From NCBI RefSeq assembly GCF_947179165.1, contig NC_077243.1, forward strand, positions 47,322,501 to 47,386,500: a stretch of 64,000 nucleotides of DNA. Direction: 5' to 3'. Shown in pieces: positions 49,300-61,205 of this stretch. Made by a program: the position numbers and the translations under genes. Positions within the stretch are counted from its first letter, which is position 1. Each line of letters opens with the position of its first letter. Source of the DNA: Solanum dulcamara. Its lineage: Eukaryota; Streptophyta; Magnoliopsida; Solanales; Solanaceae. The notes under the pieces were generated by a model. It saw only the letters and a list, made by a program, of their open reading frames with translations, did not search any database and was not told the DNA's origin.

Positions 49300-49303
49300 A
49301 ACT

Positions 49304-49315
49304 TGGGATTAGAGC
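49304..49315 (+). promoter_or_regulatory. Primer binding site of A internal2
   Basis: TGGGATTAGAGC, two changes from the initiator tRNA-Met complement, 4 bases after LTR2. LTR2 is therefore also the 5' LTR of a second internal region. Confidence 0.8.
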
Positions 49316-49516
49316 TTGAGTTTTTGAATGGTCCTCAGAGTCCAACATACCACGTCAAATAGGGTCTTATTCATGGTTATGAAGCGCGCCACAATTATGA
49401 GTAGGAGATTATAAGGCATTTAGAAAAGTTTCCCTTTTCTTTCATGATTCATATCTTGCCCTAGAATTGTCCTAAGATTTCCTATAAGTAACAAATTGTT
49501 TTTTGTCTTATAGATC

Positions 49517-51119
49517 ATGCCTCCAAGAAGAGTACCTCCACCTAGAGCAATGGATGCTATTAAAGACCAAGTTTCTCTGGTTCCCAAGGCTCCAATTAAA
49601 GGAGGGGTTGATGCTAATGAGAAACAAGTCCCTAATGATCTTTTAGCTGAATAAGTGACTAATATAGAATTTTATGATGCAATCATATTATTGGCTAGAG
49701 CTGTGACCACTAAGTTAAATCAACAAAAGGTGACTCCTATGAATGCGAGTGGTAAGAAAAGGAAATGAGAGAGCCAAAGGAAATCTATGAGGGGGAAAGA
49801 CTTTAACCATCTGAGGATGTCAAAATGAGAAACATCTGGCTCAAATTTTAGGGAAAGTGATGGGAAGGAAAGGCCCTACCCTTCATTCTACTAGTGTAAG
49901 AACCATTTAGGGGAGTTCCTAGCCAGTACACGTAGTTGCTATGGTTGTAGCAAGAGTGGACATAAGAAGAGGGATTGTCCGCTGAATACTAGAAGGGGAA
50001 GAAAGATGTCTCGGGCTACTTCATCTGATAAGTTAAAGGTTTTTGATTTTGATGTATGTGCATTATTAGAGCTGGGTGCCAATTTTTCGTTTGTTACTAC
50101 ATTTCTTGCTAATAGGTTTGATGTGTTATCCAAAATGTTATTAGAACCCTATTTGGTGTCTACCCCTGTTGGTTAGTTAGTTATTTGCTAGAAAAATCTA
50201 TAAGGGTTATCCCATGTCTATCTTGCACAAACTTGTTCCTTGTGATCTCATTGAGCATGACACGATAAAATTTTAATGTTATTCTTGCGATAGATTGTTT
50301 GCATGCGCCATACGCTTCTATAGATTGTAGAACTCACAGAGTCAAATTTCAATTCCCAAGCGAGCCCATTATCGAGTGGAAGGGTCATGATTCAGTAATT
50401 AAGGATAGGTTCATTTCTTGTATTAAGGCTTAGAAGTTGATTCTAAGCGCTGCATTTATCATATTTTGAGGGTTAGGGATGCTAATTCCGAAAGTCCTTC
50501 ACTTGACTCGTCTCCCGTGGTTAATGAGTTTTATAACATAAGTGTGCATTCTCATCTGGGTAAGGCCAAGGTTGTGGCTGGTGCACTTAGTAGGGTGTCT
50601 ATTGGGAATGTGGCTAGTGTTGATGAAAGGAAGAGGGAGTTGTAAGGTATGTTCATCGGTTGGCTATATTGGTGGGTGAAGTTGAATGGTTTCGATGATG
50701 GTGGTGCAAAATGGGTTCGCATCAACTTTGGTGGTGGATGTTAAGTCAAACCAAGACCTTGATTTATCATTGGTAGAGTTGAAGAAATTGGTGGGAGATA
50801 AGGATGTAGAAATCGTTTCCCAAGGGAGAGATGGAGTACTTAGTTACCAAGGTCGATTGTGTGTTCCAATGTTAATGATAGTAGATGAGTCATGATTGAT
50901 AGAGAGAGAGAGAGTGATATTCCGTATTGTGATAATTGTGGCATGCTTATTCCATTTAAGGTTATAGACATAGATGAAGAGCTAGATGGGATCTTGTTTT
51001 GTGGAATAGACAGGTAAGAGTATATTGGTGTGTCCTTTGGTAGGGGTTGATGCCAATAAGGATATATAGATGCTAAAGATAGACTTGAACATTCTTAAGC
51101 GATGTTGACTTCAAGGGAG
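49517..51119 (+). pseudogene. A internal2: deleted gag-protease-RNase H tail
   Basis: Same architecture as internal1: ATG at 49517 (MPPRRVPPPRA), the shortened gag join, zinc knuckle, protease end, then the direct join to the RNase H tail (GKAKVVAGALSRVS near 50560). The integrase lead-in is open at 50686-50895 (VVDVKSNQDLDLSLVELKKL). The zinc knuckle is intact here (C, C, H and C at 49937-49978: CYGCSKSGHKKRDC). It is cut at 51119 by element H, so integrase tail, chromodomain and any third LTR lie elsewhere. Confidence 0.8.
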
Positions 51120-53424
51120 TGTCATGACTCAAATTCGGGCCATGATGGCGCCTACCATAACCCCTGAGTAGGCAAGCCAAACCCAACTAATGTGGAAGTC
51201 AAGTTTATGAATAATATAAGAAGGCGAAAGTAAAAAGAATATAATAAAAGAATAGTCGAGCGAGGGTATAGATACGTAAATATGATACAAAATATACAAA
51301 AGGTGCGATAGTGACCAAAAATGATGAACTGACACAAGACCAAACACCAGATCTGGTGCCACCTATACAGGAGATACTAAGTAAGAAAGCTAACAATATA
51401 TGTAAATATACAATGCAGAACTGACTGTCCAAACTATAAAATACAAATTAGAGCAAAAAAGGGATTGTAGCAAGTCTCTGAACACCGGGAGCTCACCATA
51501 ACTCGTAGTTAAGGCTCAATATCCTCCACAAGTATCTTGAAGAACCTGGAATAACCCTCGAGATCATCGAATAATGGGGCACCCAGAGTCATACCTCGAC
51601 CTCATCAATATCAAAATAATAACCCGAAATATGTATTAATAGGCCGCCCGAAAGTCACACCTTGAGCTTATCAAATGAAATAAAGTGTAGCCCAAAGCTA
51701 ATAAAAGGGATGCCTTGAATCATACCTCGAGTTCATCAACTATGAATTTCCATAGATAAGATATCACTGATTTTTGTTAAATCCCTCCTATTTATTCATC
51801 AACCAAAAGTCCTATTATCATTTTTACTCTATCTTTTAAATAGGGCTTTTAAAACTGGCAAGGTAAATAAGGCAAATAGTATGTCAAAACCATATATCAT
51901 TTGAGCCAAGTAAAAATCCCGTCAAGGGCACCAAATCACTAACCTGATACTCTGGTGCACCAAAAGCATGGCCTCGAGCCTAATATTTCAATAACAAAAT
52001 TAAGAAAGACATGGGCATAAATAAAAATTTCGTCAAACGACAACCAAAACTTAGCAAGTGAAGCAAATGGCATCCTAAGTTCAATGCACCGACGAGCAAG
52101 CTTTAAGGAATCTAATCGATGCAAACAAGCCAAGATATAGCCTAGACTAAGGATCCAATAACTCAAACCTCAAACTAGTCACTAACGATGATCATCGGTT
52201 CCTAATTGTTCAATGGGATATCAACACTTAAATCACCAACTTAATCATACATTACTACTCAAAATTTACCAATTCTAACCAAGCCAAATCTAACAAGAGT
52301 AAACCATAACCTACCTCAACCCGAAACAACACTCGAACCGCTAAACTTGAGTCTTTCCTTTGCGGGCCATCTCCAAATGATGCAACTCTATCAAATTATC
52401 AAAGAAATCATCAAAACAAGGCCAACGATACCCATATTGCTACAATTAAAAATAAAAATAAAATCAGGTCAAAATTCGACATTGGAACATGCACACGAAA
52501 TCAAAAACCCAACTCTATCACAAGGTCCCAATTAACTAAAGAAACTTTTTCCCCCTAAAATGGGAACATTCGTAGCACCGAAAGAGCTCAAACAGTCCCA
52601 CCAAATTCAAGCCCTAGAATAGTTGAAAAATGCAAGCAAAAATGAAATTTACGCAAATGTGGAGAACAAAAGGCTGGACCTCCACGAATGCGACTAGGGG
52701 CCCACAAATGCAGAGAGTAATTATCATGTGCACCAGCATCTGTGCTGGTGCATTTTCAATAAGGGTGTATGTTCCTCAACGAGGGCTTTGAACTCGTTCA
52801 GAATCTTGTTGACACAAAGGAACCATGCTATCCAATTGGAAACAACATTTCGGACTCAACGGAATTGACGTATTTCCTAATGGAGGTCATTTTGATGGAA
52901 TGTTGACCCAAGTCAAAGATTTTTCAAAGAAAACACTTAAAAGGCACAACTGTCCAAAAACTCACTTTGATCACCTAGGTAATCGAACCAAAGGTCGTTC
53001 TAGACCAAACTTGCCATTCCAAAGCTAACCATAGTGATGGAATTTTTATCTGAGCGTGTTTCCTTAAATGTTGACCGAAGTCAAACTTTGCCAAAACTTT
53101 AAAGTTAAAACAACAAATTGCAAAAATTCAAAATGAAGGATCCAAAACCCCAAACCAACCTTCCTTCTAGACTAAAATGGACCTTTCGGAGCTGATGGAA
53201 CCATTGAAGTTCTCATACGATGCTTGAATCTTTGGATGTTGACTAAAGTCAACTTTTTTAAACTCTAAGCCTTTAAAATAGTCAAACCACTTCAAAACTC
53301 AACCAAACACCCTGGAGAGCGTGTCACCCATCCCACATCATATAAGAGCTACAAAGAAGCTATGGGAAGGGGAAAATGGTAAAAAGGCACTAAAGTACAA
53401 AAATGAACTTAGAGGTCATTAAAA
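51120..53424 (-). mobile_element. H 3' LTR
   Basis: Runs TGTCATGACTC to GGTCATTAAA, about 2.3 kb. It is inserted in A internal2 after GGGAG (51115-51119); the same A sequence is uninterrupted at 26395. The family differs from B, F and G (CCAAACCCAACTAAT block at 51180), but begins and ends alike. The weak GCGAATG-type block is at 52655-52715. Confidence 0.8.
51590..51740 (-). repeat. About 65 bp tandem units in H LTR
   Basis: CATACCTCGACCTCATCAA at 51590, a variant at 51657 and another at 51721 give three diverged units 64-67 bp apart, each followed by A-rich text. Confidence 0.55.
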
Positions 53425-55491
53425 CATCCACTACTAAATGGAATTTCATCCTCAAAAGTCAAAGAAAAAAGGTACCTGGTGGCTCAAAAAGGTGAGGATA
53501 TTGAGTCTGCATATCTTGCTAGGTCTCCCAAGCAGCCTCCTCAACCGGACGATACCGCCACTAGAATTTCACCAATGTAATCTCCTTAGACCTCAAATTC
53601 CTAACTTACCTATCCAAAATACATATAGGCTCCTCCTCAAAGGCCAAGGACTCATCAAACTGGACCGAATCCTATTGAAGCACATGAGACTCATCTTGTA
53701 TGTATCATCGTAGCATAGAAACATAAAACAGAGGGTGAACACCTGAAATTATTGGGGGCAAGGCCAACTCATAAGCTACCTCCCCTATCCTTATGCTTAC
53801 CCCTCCTCTAAAATCTCATCACGCCCATCATGGGAGACATTAACAGGAATACCTGGTCTCCAACCATAAAATCCAAGGTTCGCACCCTCCGATCAACATA
53901 ACTATTTTGCCTACTCTGGGAAGTATGGAGCCTCTCCTTAATCACACAAACTCTATCCATCGAATCACGCAGCAAATTGGTGCCCCAAGGCCTAACCTCA
54001 AAGGCATCAAACTAGCCCACCGGGGAACGCATGTCCTACCATAAAATACCTCAAAAGGTTCCATCTCGATGCTTGAAGGGTAGCTATTATTATATGCAAA
54101 CTCTGACAAAGCCAAGGACCGATCCCACTGATCCCCAAAATGAATAGCACAAGCCCGTAGCATGTCCTCCAAGATCTGAATGGTCCTCTCTAACTGACCA
54201 TCGATCTGGGGGTGGAATGTTGTGTTGAGCTCAAGTCGGGTACCCAACTCCTTTTATATAGACCCCCTAGAAATGCGATGTGAATTGAATACCATAGTAT
54301 TAAATGATAGATACTAGCACCCCATGCAATCAGAGCACCACTCAAATGTAAATCTGAGCCAACTTCTATGAAGTGTAGGTAGTCTGGATCGGTAAGAAAT
54401 GAGCAAACTTGGTCAATCGATCTACGATAACCCAAATAGAATCAAAACCTCTGGAGTATGAGGTAACCCACTACAAAGTCCATAGCTATCCGCTTCCACT
54501 TCCATTCTAGAATGATAGTCGCTAACTTAATCTACTAAAAGTTTAAGCACCTAGCCACAAAATCTGTAATATCTCGCTTCATCCCACACCACCAATAATA
54601 CTGTCGTAGGTCACGATACATCTTTTTTGCACCAGGATGGATGGAATATCTGGAATAAAGGGCCTCCTAAAGGATGAGACGGACTAGATCTCCAACTCTA
54701 GAAACACAGATACGACCCTCAATACTAAAAATGCCCTCCGGATCAAAGGTCGCCTTCCTAACCTCTTTACTAAGTACCTTATCATGAATCACCCTCAACT
54801 ATGGGTCCTTAAACTATTGTACCCGAATCATCTCCATCAAGGAAGACCTAGCCTCTACACAAGTAAGTATTCTGCCTGACTCAGAAATATCAAGACAAAT
54901 AATCTGGTTAGCTAAGGACTGAATGTACAAAGAGAAAGGTCGCTCCTCAACTGATAAAAATGCCAAACACCCCATATTGACTGTTTTTTGGCTCAAAGCA
55001 TCTGCTACTACATTTGTCCTGCCCAGGTGATAGAGAATGGAGACATCATAGTCCTTTAGCAACTCCAACTACCTTTGTTGTCTCAAATTAAAGTCCTTCT
55101 AGATGAATATGTACTAAAGACTATGGTGGTCAATGTAGATCTCACAATGGACTCCATACAAGAAATGCCTTCAAATCTTCAATAAGAAGACTACCATTGC
55201 CAACTCCAAATCATATGTGAGGTAGTTCCTCTCATGCACATTCAGCTACCTGGAAACATGTGTAATAGCCCTACCCTGCTGCATCAGAATATAACCTAAT
55301 CCAACACCTGAAGCATCATAATAAACTGTAAATCCCTAGACTTCAACAGGAAGAGTAAGAATCTGAGCTGAAGTCAAGAAGACCTTGAGCTTTTGGAAGC
55401 TCACCTCACACTCGTCAGACTACTTCAAAGGAACATTCTTATGAGTCACTCTAGTCAAAGGTGTTGCAATAGAAGAGAACCCCTCCATAAA

Positions 55492-55913
55492 TCATCTATA
55501 ATACCCTGCCAACCCGACGAAACTACAAACCTTGGTAGGAGATATGGGCCTATCCCAATCATGAACTGCCTCTATCTTCATCGGATCTACCATAATCCCA
55601 TCCTTGGTCACCATTTTCCCTAGGAATGCGACAGATTCAAGCCAAAATTCACACTTAGTGAATTTGGCATACAACTGCTGATCCCAAAAAGGCTGAAGTA
55701 CTATCCTCTCAGGTGTTGCTCCTGCTACTCTCTGCACCCAAAGTAGACTAGAATGCCATCAGTGAATATAATGACAAAGGAGGCCAAGTGGGGCCTGAAC
55801 ACACAGCTCATCAAATCCATTAATACTGCCTCATAGTCCCCATATCGAGTCCTGAAAGAAATCTTAGGGATATCTGACACCCTAATCCTCAAATGGTGAT
55901 ACCCTGACCTCAA
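55492..55913 (-). pseudogene. H reverse transcriptase part
   Basis: RT palm reads [26 protein letters not shown], then jumps to VLMDLM: about 12 residues are missing compared with B and I (the SFGL segment), an in-frame deletion near 55826. The catalytic box is FTDG at 55755-55766, so the second Asp is lost. The connection [15 protein letters not shown] follows in another frame. Confidence 0.8.
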
Positions 55914-56717
55914 GTCTATCTTAGAGAGTACTGCTACACCCTAGAGCTATCAAATATGTCATCAATTTGTGGCATCGTGTACCTATTCTTAACGGTCACC
56001 TTATTCATCTGCCTGTAATCAACATATATGCAAGGTACTATCTTTCTTTTATAATAAGAGAACATGAGAACCCTAGAGAGACATATAGGGCCTGATAAAC
56101 CCTTTACGTAAGAGGTCCTGGAGCTATACCTTATACTCCATCAACTCAACTAGAGCCATCTGATACGGTGGAATAGAGACTATCTCTGTACCCGGCTCAA
56201 CATCAAGGCTGAACTCAATATCACGCTCACAAGAAGGCCAGGTAGATTAGTAGGAAATATATCAAGGAACTCTCGGACCACCGAAATAGAATCAATAAAA
56301 TGAGTGTCAACTCTAGTGTCACGGACATAAGCAAGATAGGCTAGACACCCTTTTCTCACTAACCGCTAAGCCCTGAGGAAGGATATCACACCACACGATA
56401 CATGACTAACTGTACCTATCCACATAACTAAAGGAATGCCAGGCATACACAAAGTAACAGTCTTAGAGAAGCAATCAAAAACCGCATGATAAGTAGACAA
56501 CTAATCCATGCCTAGAATCAAGTCAAAGTCTACAATATCTAGCACAATAAGGTCCACTCTAGTACCATACCCCACGATAGTCACTGTATAGAATCAATAT
56601 ACTCGATCCACTCCTAAAGAATCATCCATGGGGGTAGCTACCAATAGACACAGACAATGGCTAACATAAAGCATCTCATTGAGTAGAATAGCAAGCAAAC
56701 ATATATGAGAAAGTGGA

Positions 56718-56762
56718 CCCCGTATCGAATAAAGCATAGGTTTCGTTGGAATCACTAGTAAT
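56718..56762 (-). pseudogene. H protease active-site half
   Basis: TYALFDTGSTFSYM keeps the D-T-G triad at 56718-56726. The upstream half of the protease (ARPEAETLDVVITG) is at 57185-57225, on the far side of the mitochondrial insert. Confidence 0.75.
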
Positions 56763-57184
56763 AGCGGATCAGCATGCCAGCTAAAAGCAAGAACTCAAGT
56801 CCCTAGTGGTCGAGTTACTTTCTTACAAGTAAGTGACTACACGTTCCTCATAGCATTAAAGCATTAACTCCCCTATCGCTTCGCTCGACTAAGTACTCCC
56901 TTATCATGTGTTTTCTGGTCTGAATGTGGATATGAGGGTAGGGACGATAGCTTCTTTTAGCTAAGTTCTGCTTCCCTCCTCCCTTTTTAGTAACAAAATA
57001 AACCAAAAGTAAGACCAAACTGAGAGTTAGTAGCATAAACAAAGATGGATTTGTGAATGAGAAATATAAGTTTCCTATTTTCATAGGAATCAATGGGATT
57101 ATTTCAAATTGATCAAGTGGGCTGGAGACGAGATGTTTCACTAGATCCACTGCATCTTTATAGGCTGATGAGAGATGGAGATCT
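56763..57184 (-). other. Mitochondrial DNA insert (NUMT) with partial atp6
   Basis: A stretch of about 422 bp splits the H protease between VITG and ITSDSNETY. Its minus strand encodes a segment I recognise as plant mitochondrial ATP synthase subunit a. The right 60 bp would be upstream atp6 sequence. Left of 56973 the reading frame leaves ATP6 and runs into unrelated sequence containing CGCTTCGCTCGACTAAG, a kind of text common in plant mitochondrial intergenic DNA. The edges are set by where the protease frame stops and resumes, and could shift by several bases. Whether the whole stretch came as one piece is inference. Confidence 0.75.
56974..57126 (-). pseudogene. atp6: atp6 fragment (ATP synthase subunit a), nuclear copy
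   Basis: A 51-codon minus-strand segment begins SSPLDQFEIIPLIPM, continues through IGNLYFSFTNPSLF, then a hydrophobic helix (FMLLTLSLVLLLVYFV) and ends TKKGGG. This is the start of the conserved core and first membrane helix of plant mitochondrial ATP6, a proton-channel subunit of complex V. The rest of ATP6 (four further helices) is absent. The open frame runs on for about 40 unrelated residues to a stop near 56848, so it is a chimera. In the nucleus it has no expected expression. The fragment is short but the match by eye is strong. Confidence 0.85.
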
Positions 57185-58905
57185 ACCTGTGATGACGACA
57201 TCCAATGTCTCTGCCTCTGGCCTAGCTGAAAAAGAATACATATGACTGCGTCCGCCTTTCCTATCAGTCCGTCCTGCCCGAGACCACCCCGTAGTACCCT
57301 GAAAACCACCTCTACCACCCTGCACACTCTGTCTAGGTAGTTGAACTGGGGCACTAGAGGCCTGAACCTGCTGACCCTACTGCATTTGGCATCTGTAATA
57401 GCTAATTGTAGGACACTCATTTGCAAAGTAACCTATCACATCACACTCATAGCATGACCCTATTAATGAACCACCCTATGATATCCCAACTGAACCTGAA
57501 TGGCCATCACAGCCTGAATACCTAGAAGTCTAACCCCGAGAAGACAAACCCAAAGTCTGGTAGCTCTAATTATTGGCACCTCCTGATCCACCATTGGTAA
57601 TCTATAAGGTTGCATGTATCGATCTGCTAGGTGGATACTAATGTGGATAGCCTCTACCAAAAGAACCCCTACTGTGTGACTAGCATCTACTAAAACTGCC
57701 CTGGCGGCGAGGCCTCTTGTCACTGCCTCCATAGGCCTCATGATATATAGCCTCAAAAGTACGAGCATGGTCTACTATCTGCAAGAACGAACAGCTCGAT
57801 ACAACCATCTTCACTGTAGCCAACCTCAAAGGAACATATAACCCTCTGATAAACTCGCGTACTCTCTCCTCCTCTGTCGGCATGATCATGGTAGCGTGCT
57901 TGGAGAGCTCATGGAATTGATACTTATAATGTGACCATCATCGATCCCTGCACCAGCGCTGTGAACTCATCCCTTAGTCTCTCCTTCACGCTGCGGGGTA
58001 TATACTTCTCTAAAAAAGTCTCGGAGAACTGAGTCCATGACACAGGAGGTGATTCTACTGGTATACAGCTAAAATATGATCTCCACCACTATTATGCTGG
58101 TCCATTCAGCTAGAAAGGAGTGTAATCGAACCATGGGCCCCACCAATCCAAGTTTATGCAACCTCTCCAAGCAACTAACCAAAAACTCGGGGGCATCCTC
58201 TCCATGGAACTTAAGAACCTAGGAGAGTCCAATCTGATAAACCTCCCTAACATCTTCTGCTCCTCTGCGATCATAATCGGCCTAGCTGCCATATGCTGAA
58301 CAACTGTAGAAATAGTTTGAATAACTAGACGAGGAGCGATAGTAGTGGGTTATAGAATTGTGGCCTGATCATACTGTGCCCTGGCCTAGACTGAAGTATG
58401 TGCCTCCTCTTTGAACTGAGGTCCAGCCGAAGTGATAGGCGGTGTCCCTGCTCAAGATATCCCCTCCATGAAGCTGAGGATCCGAGTCAGACTATCCTAT
58501 AACAATGGTGTATCCATGACCCGAGTGGGGAGCTGGGCTCGATCCTCCTCTGCTGGCTAATGTTCAAATTGCTCAACCTCTATATTTGGCTCCGACATTG
58601 GTGTTGTGTCCTGAGGTCTACCCTAGCCTGTGTGTCGTCCTCGACCTGTACCCCAAGCAGGGGCTCTATCTGTAGGCATAGGGGGTCCTTGTCTACCCAG
58701 AGTAGATTAATCCTCGCCATTTGATAAAGAATGAAACCAATAGGATTTAGAGTTCATCATTAGCGCACGATCAAAAAAAAGAAAAGTGATTTAATTTCTA
58801 ACAATGCGCCATTGCCTCTCGAAGATTAGATACAGACATCATTGTAGTAATCCACCGGACTCTACTAGACACTTTCTCCAGTAATGGTGAGACTGGTGGA
58901 CCTAG

Positions 58906-58917
58906 GCTCTGATACTA
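58906..58917 (-). promoter_or_regulatory. Primer binding site of H
   Basis: Minus strand TAGTATCAGAGC, one change from the initiator tRNA-Met complement, 3 bases after the LTR end at 58921. Confidence 0.85.
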
Positions 58918-58920
58918 CTC

Positions 58921-59640
58921 TATCATGACCCGAATTCAGCCCATGATGGCTCCTACCATAACTCCCGACTAGGCAAGCCAAACCCAACTAATTCAGAAGT
59001 CAAATCTCAATCTAATTAAATTATTAATAATATAACAAAGGGTAAGCAAAAAGAATATAACAAAATAATAGTCGGGCTTGGGTATATATATGTAAATACG
59101 AAACAAAATATACAAAAGGCAAAATAGTGACCAAAAATGATGAACTGACACTAGACCAAACTCTGGACCTAGTGTCAACTATACAGGATCTACTACATGC
59201 AAAAGCTCACAATATATGTAAATATATAACGCAGAACTGACTATCCAAAATACAAAATTCAAGTCAGAGCAATAAAGGAAATCTAGCAAGTCTCTGAATG
59301 CCGGGAGCTCATCAGAATCTAGATCTAGCTCAGCTAGGATGATCAGGTGCGCGCTAAGGGTGGCTCGAACTGGGAGTTGCATCAAAAAGATATAGAGGTG
59401 TAGTATGATTACAAAAACACCTGGTACACAATAGGCATCATAGGCCGACCGAGTTCAGAAAGAATAAATATATAATAACTGGTACAATAATACTTATAAC
59501 AATAAGAAAGGCGCATAAACAACAAATATGAGAAAAGAGGGTACGGGAATAATCATACGATAATCAAGTAAGTTCAACCAATCATGTAGACACATCAATA
59601 ATCTCAACTAATAAAAGCCAGGAAAATGCACAATTGTAAC
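58921..59640 (-). mobile_element. H 5' LTR, truncated
   Basis: Begins TATCATGACCC and matches the H 3' LTR from 51120 (GGCAAGCC, AACCCAACTAAT, GTGACCAAAAATGATGAAC blocks) for about 700 bp. Near 59640 it changes to a different LTR family. The rest of the H LTR is absent. Confidence 0.8.
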
Positions 59641-60267
59641 TCGGAACCCCGTGCGCGTAAACGAGATAAACTACCCTACCAAATTTGATATTCCGGACTT
59701 AATGATGCAGTCAAAATTTCCATACAAGGACGTAATGACTAAAAGTGGGTACCACACCCAAAGAATATTTTGAGCCAACTTTCACAACGGGCCGCGAAAT
59801 TAGTCCACAAGCCTCAGAAAGCGAACGAAGGGTCGTTCTAGACTAGACTTGACATTCCAAAGCTAAGCGCACTGTCAAAATTTTCATGTGAGCATGTTTT
59901 CCTAGAATGTTGACCAAAGTCAACTATAGGCCAAATTTCAAAGGTAAAAGCACTAAATAGTCCTAAAATCGCACTGATTGCCTTGGTAATTATGACGACC
60001 ATGCTGCTAGCCTAATTTGGCCACTCCAGAGTTGATGGAATCATCAAAAATTTTGTTTTGAGGTCATTTTCTTGAATTTATGACCGAAGTTAACTTTTTA
60101 AGGTATACAAGCTCTAAAATAGGGAAGTAGGCCTAAAACCCAAAGGAACAACCAGGTGACCGAACTGTTTGTGCCAGTAAGTCATAAATGACTTGGGGTC
60201 ACTACAAGAATGCTCTAAACGATGGAATGAATGATTTAATTCAAAAATAACCTGGAGGGTCATTAAA
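59641..60267 (-). mobile_element. I 3' LTR, truncated
   Basis: From GGAACCCCGTGCGCG it follows the F/G/B/C family (GTGGGTACCACACCC, GGGTCGTTCTAGAC, TTGACCAAAGTCAA) to GGTCATTAAA. It is followed by the 3' end of I pol. Only the first 630 bp of the LTR, in minus sense, remain. Confidence 0.8.
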
Positions 60268-60839
60268 ACATCTACTACTAAAAGAATTGTTGTATTGAAA
60301 GTAAGAGTTGAGAAGTATCTAAAGGCTCGAATAGGACGAGGAACTATGCCTGCATCTCATTCTTAGTCTCCCAGGTAGCCCCCTCTATTAGGCGATGCCT
60401 CCAATAGACCTAACCATAGGAATGACTCGGGAATGCAATTGTCAGACATCTCTGGCCAACATAGCAACTGGCTCCTCAATATAGCTCAAATGATCATCCA
60501 AGTCATACCAGATCACATGGGACTCATCTGGAACATACCAACACTGCATCTAAACATGAAAAACTTGACAAATAGCTGAAAAGACTAGAGGAAAAGCTAG
60601 CTCATATACAACCTCACCAACTTCCCTTAATATCCCAAAAAGACCAATATACCTGGGGCTAAGCTTGCCCCGCATCCTAAACCTTATCACACCTTTCATG
60701 GGAGATACACGGAGGAATACTCTATCACCAATAACAATTCTCAACAACTGATGCCTACAATCCACATAGCTCTGATGTCTATTCTGAGCTGTCCTGAGCC
60801 TATTCTAGATAACCCTCACATGATCTAAGGCCTCCTGCA

Positions 60840-61205
60840 TCAAGTCTGTACTGTGCGTCCTGGGCTCTGTAGACTCAAACCAACCAATGGAGAATGATAA
60901 CGCCTACCATATAAGGCCTCAAATAGGGACATCTGAATACTAGAGTGGTAACTGTTATTTTGCACAAACTCTGCCAAGGGCAAAACATAATCCCCCTGAC
61001 TCCCAAAATGCATAACACACGCCTGCAACATATCCTTGAGAACCTGAATTGTGCGCTCTAATTGACCATTAGTCTGTGAGTAAAAATTCATGCTAAGGTC
61101 GACACGGGTACCCAACTCCTCCCGAATGGTCCTCCAAAAGCTAGATGTTAATTGTAGTCCCCGGTCTGAGCTGATAGAAACAAGTACACCATGAAGGCGT
61201 ACCAC
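60840..61205 (-). pseudogene. I integrase core
   Basis: A 121-codon open frame with the second catalytic Asp (SISSDRGLQLTSSFW) and the Glu (NGQLERTIQVLKDML), followed by FVQNNSYHSSI and FEALYGRRYHSP. The first catalytic Asp, expected near 61290, reads Tyr (WVIMYRL), and a stop lies between. Confidence 0.8.

Larger units (their letters stand above)
53459..58679 (-). pseudogene. H gag-pol polyprotein, chromovirus, broken
   Basis: Minus-strand gag from ATG 58679 (MPTDRAPAWGTGRGR) through protease, RT, RNase H and integrase to a chromodomain (SKEITLVKF, WRYRPVEEAAWET) and a stop at 53459-53461. Open parts: gag 57680-57889 (PTEEERVREFIRGL, then GGSDKRPRRQGSF), RNase H tail 54814-55068 (ELLKDYDVSILYH), integrase 53942-54247 (QLERTIQILEDML with the catalytic Glu, AYNNSYPSSI). 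The gag zinc knuckle (near 57435-57460) has Tyr in place of His. Frameshifts are frequent. A mitochondrial insert splits the protease (next entries). Confidence 0.85.

Noticed and set aside
51129..51432. Overlapping hydrophobic ORFs at the H LTR end
   Set aside because: They overlap in several frames within LTR DNA and are AT-driven; the second H LTR copy at 58993 keeps only a shortened one.
56848..57426. A 192-codon membrane protein gene
   Set aside because: The first 90 codons are an out-of-frame reading of the retrotransposon gag and protease; only the middle is real coding history (atp6), and the tail is unrelated.
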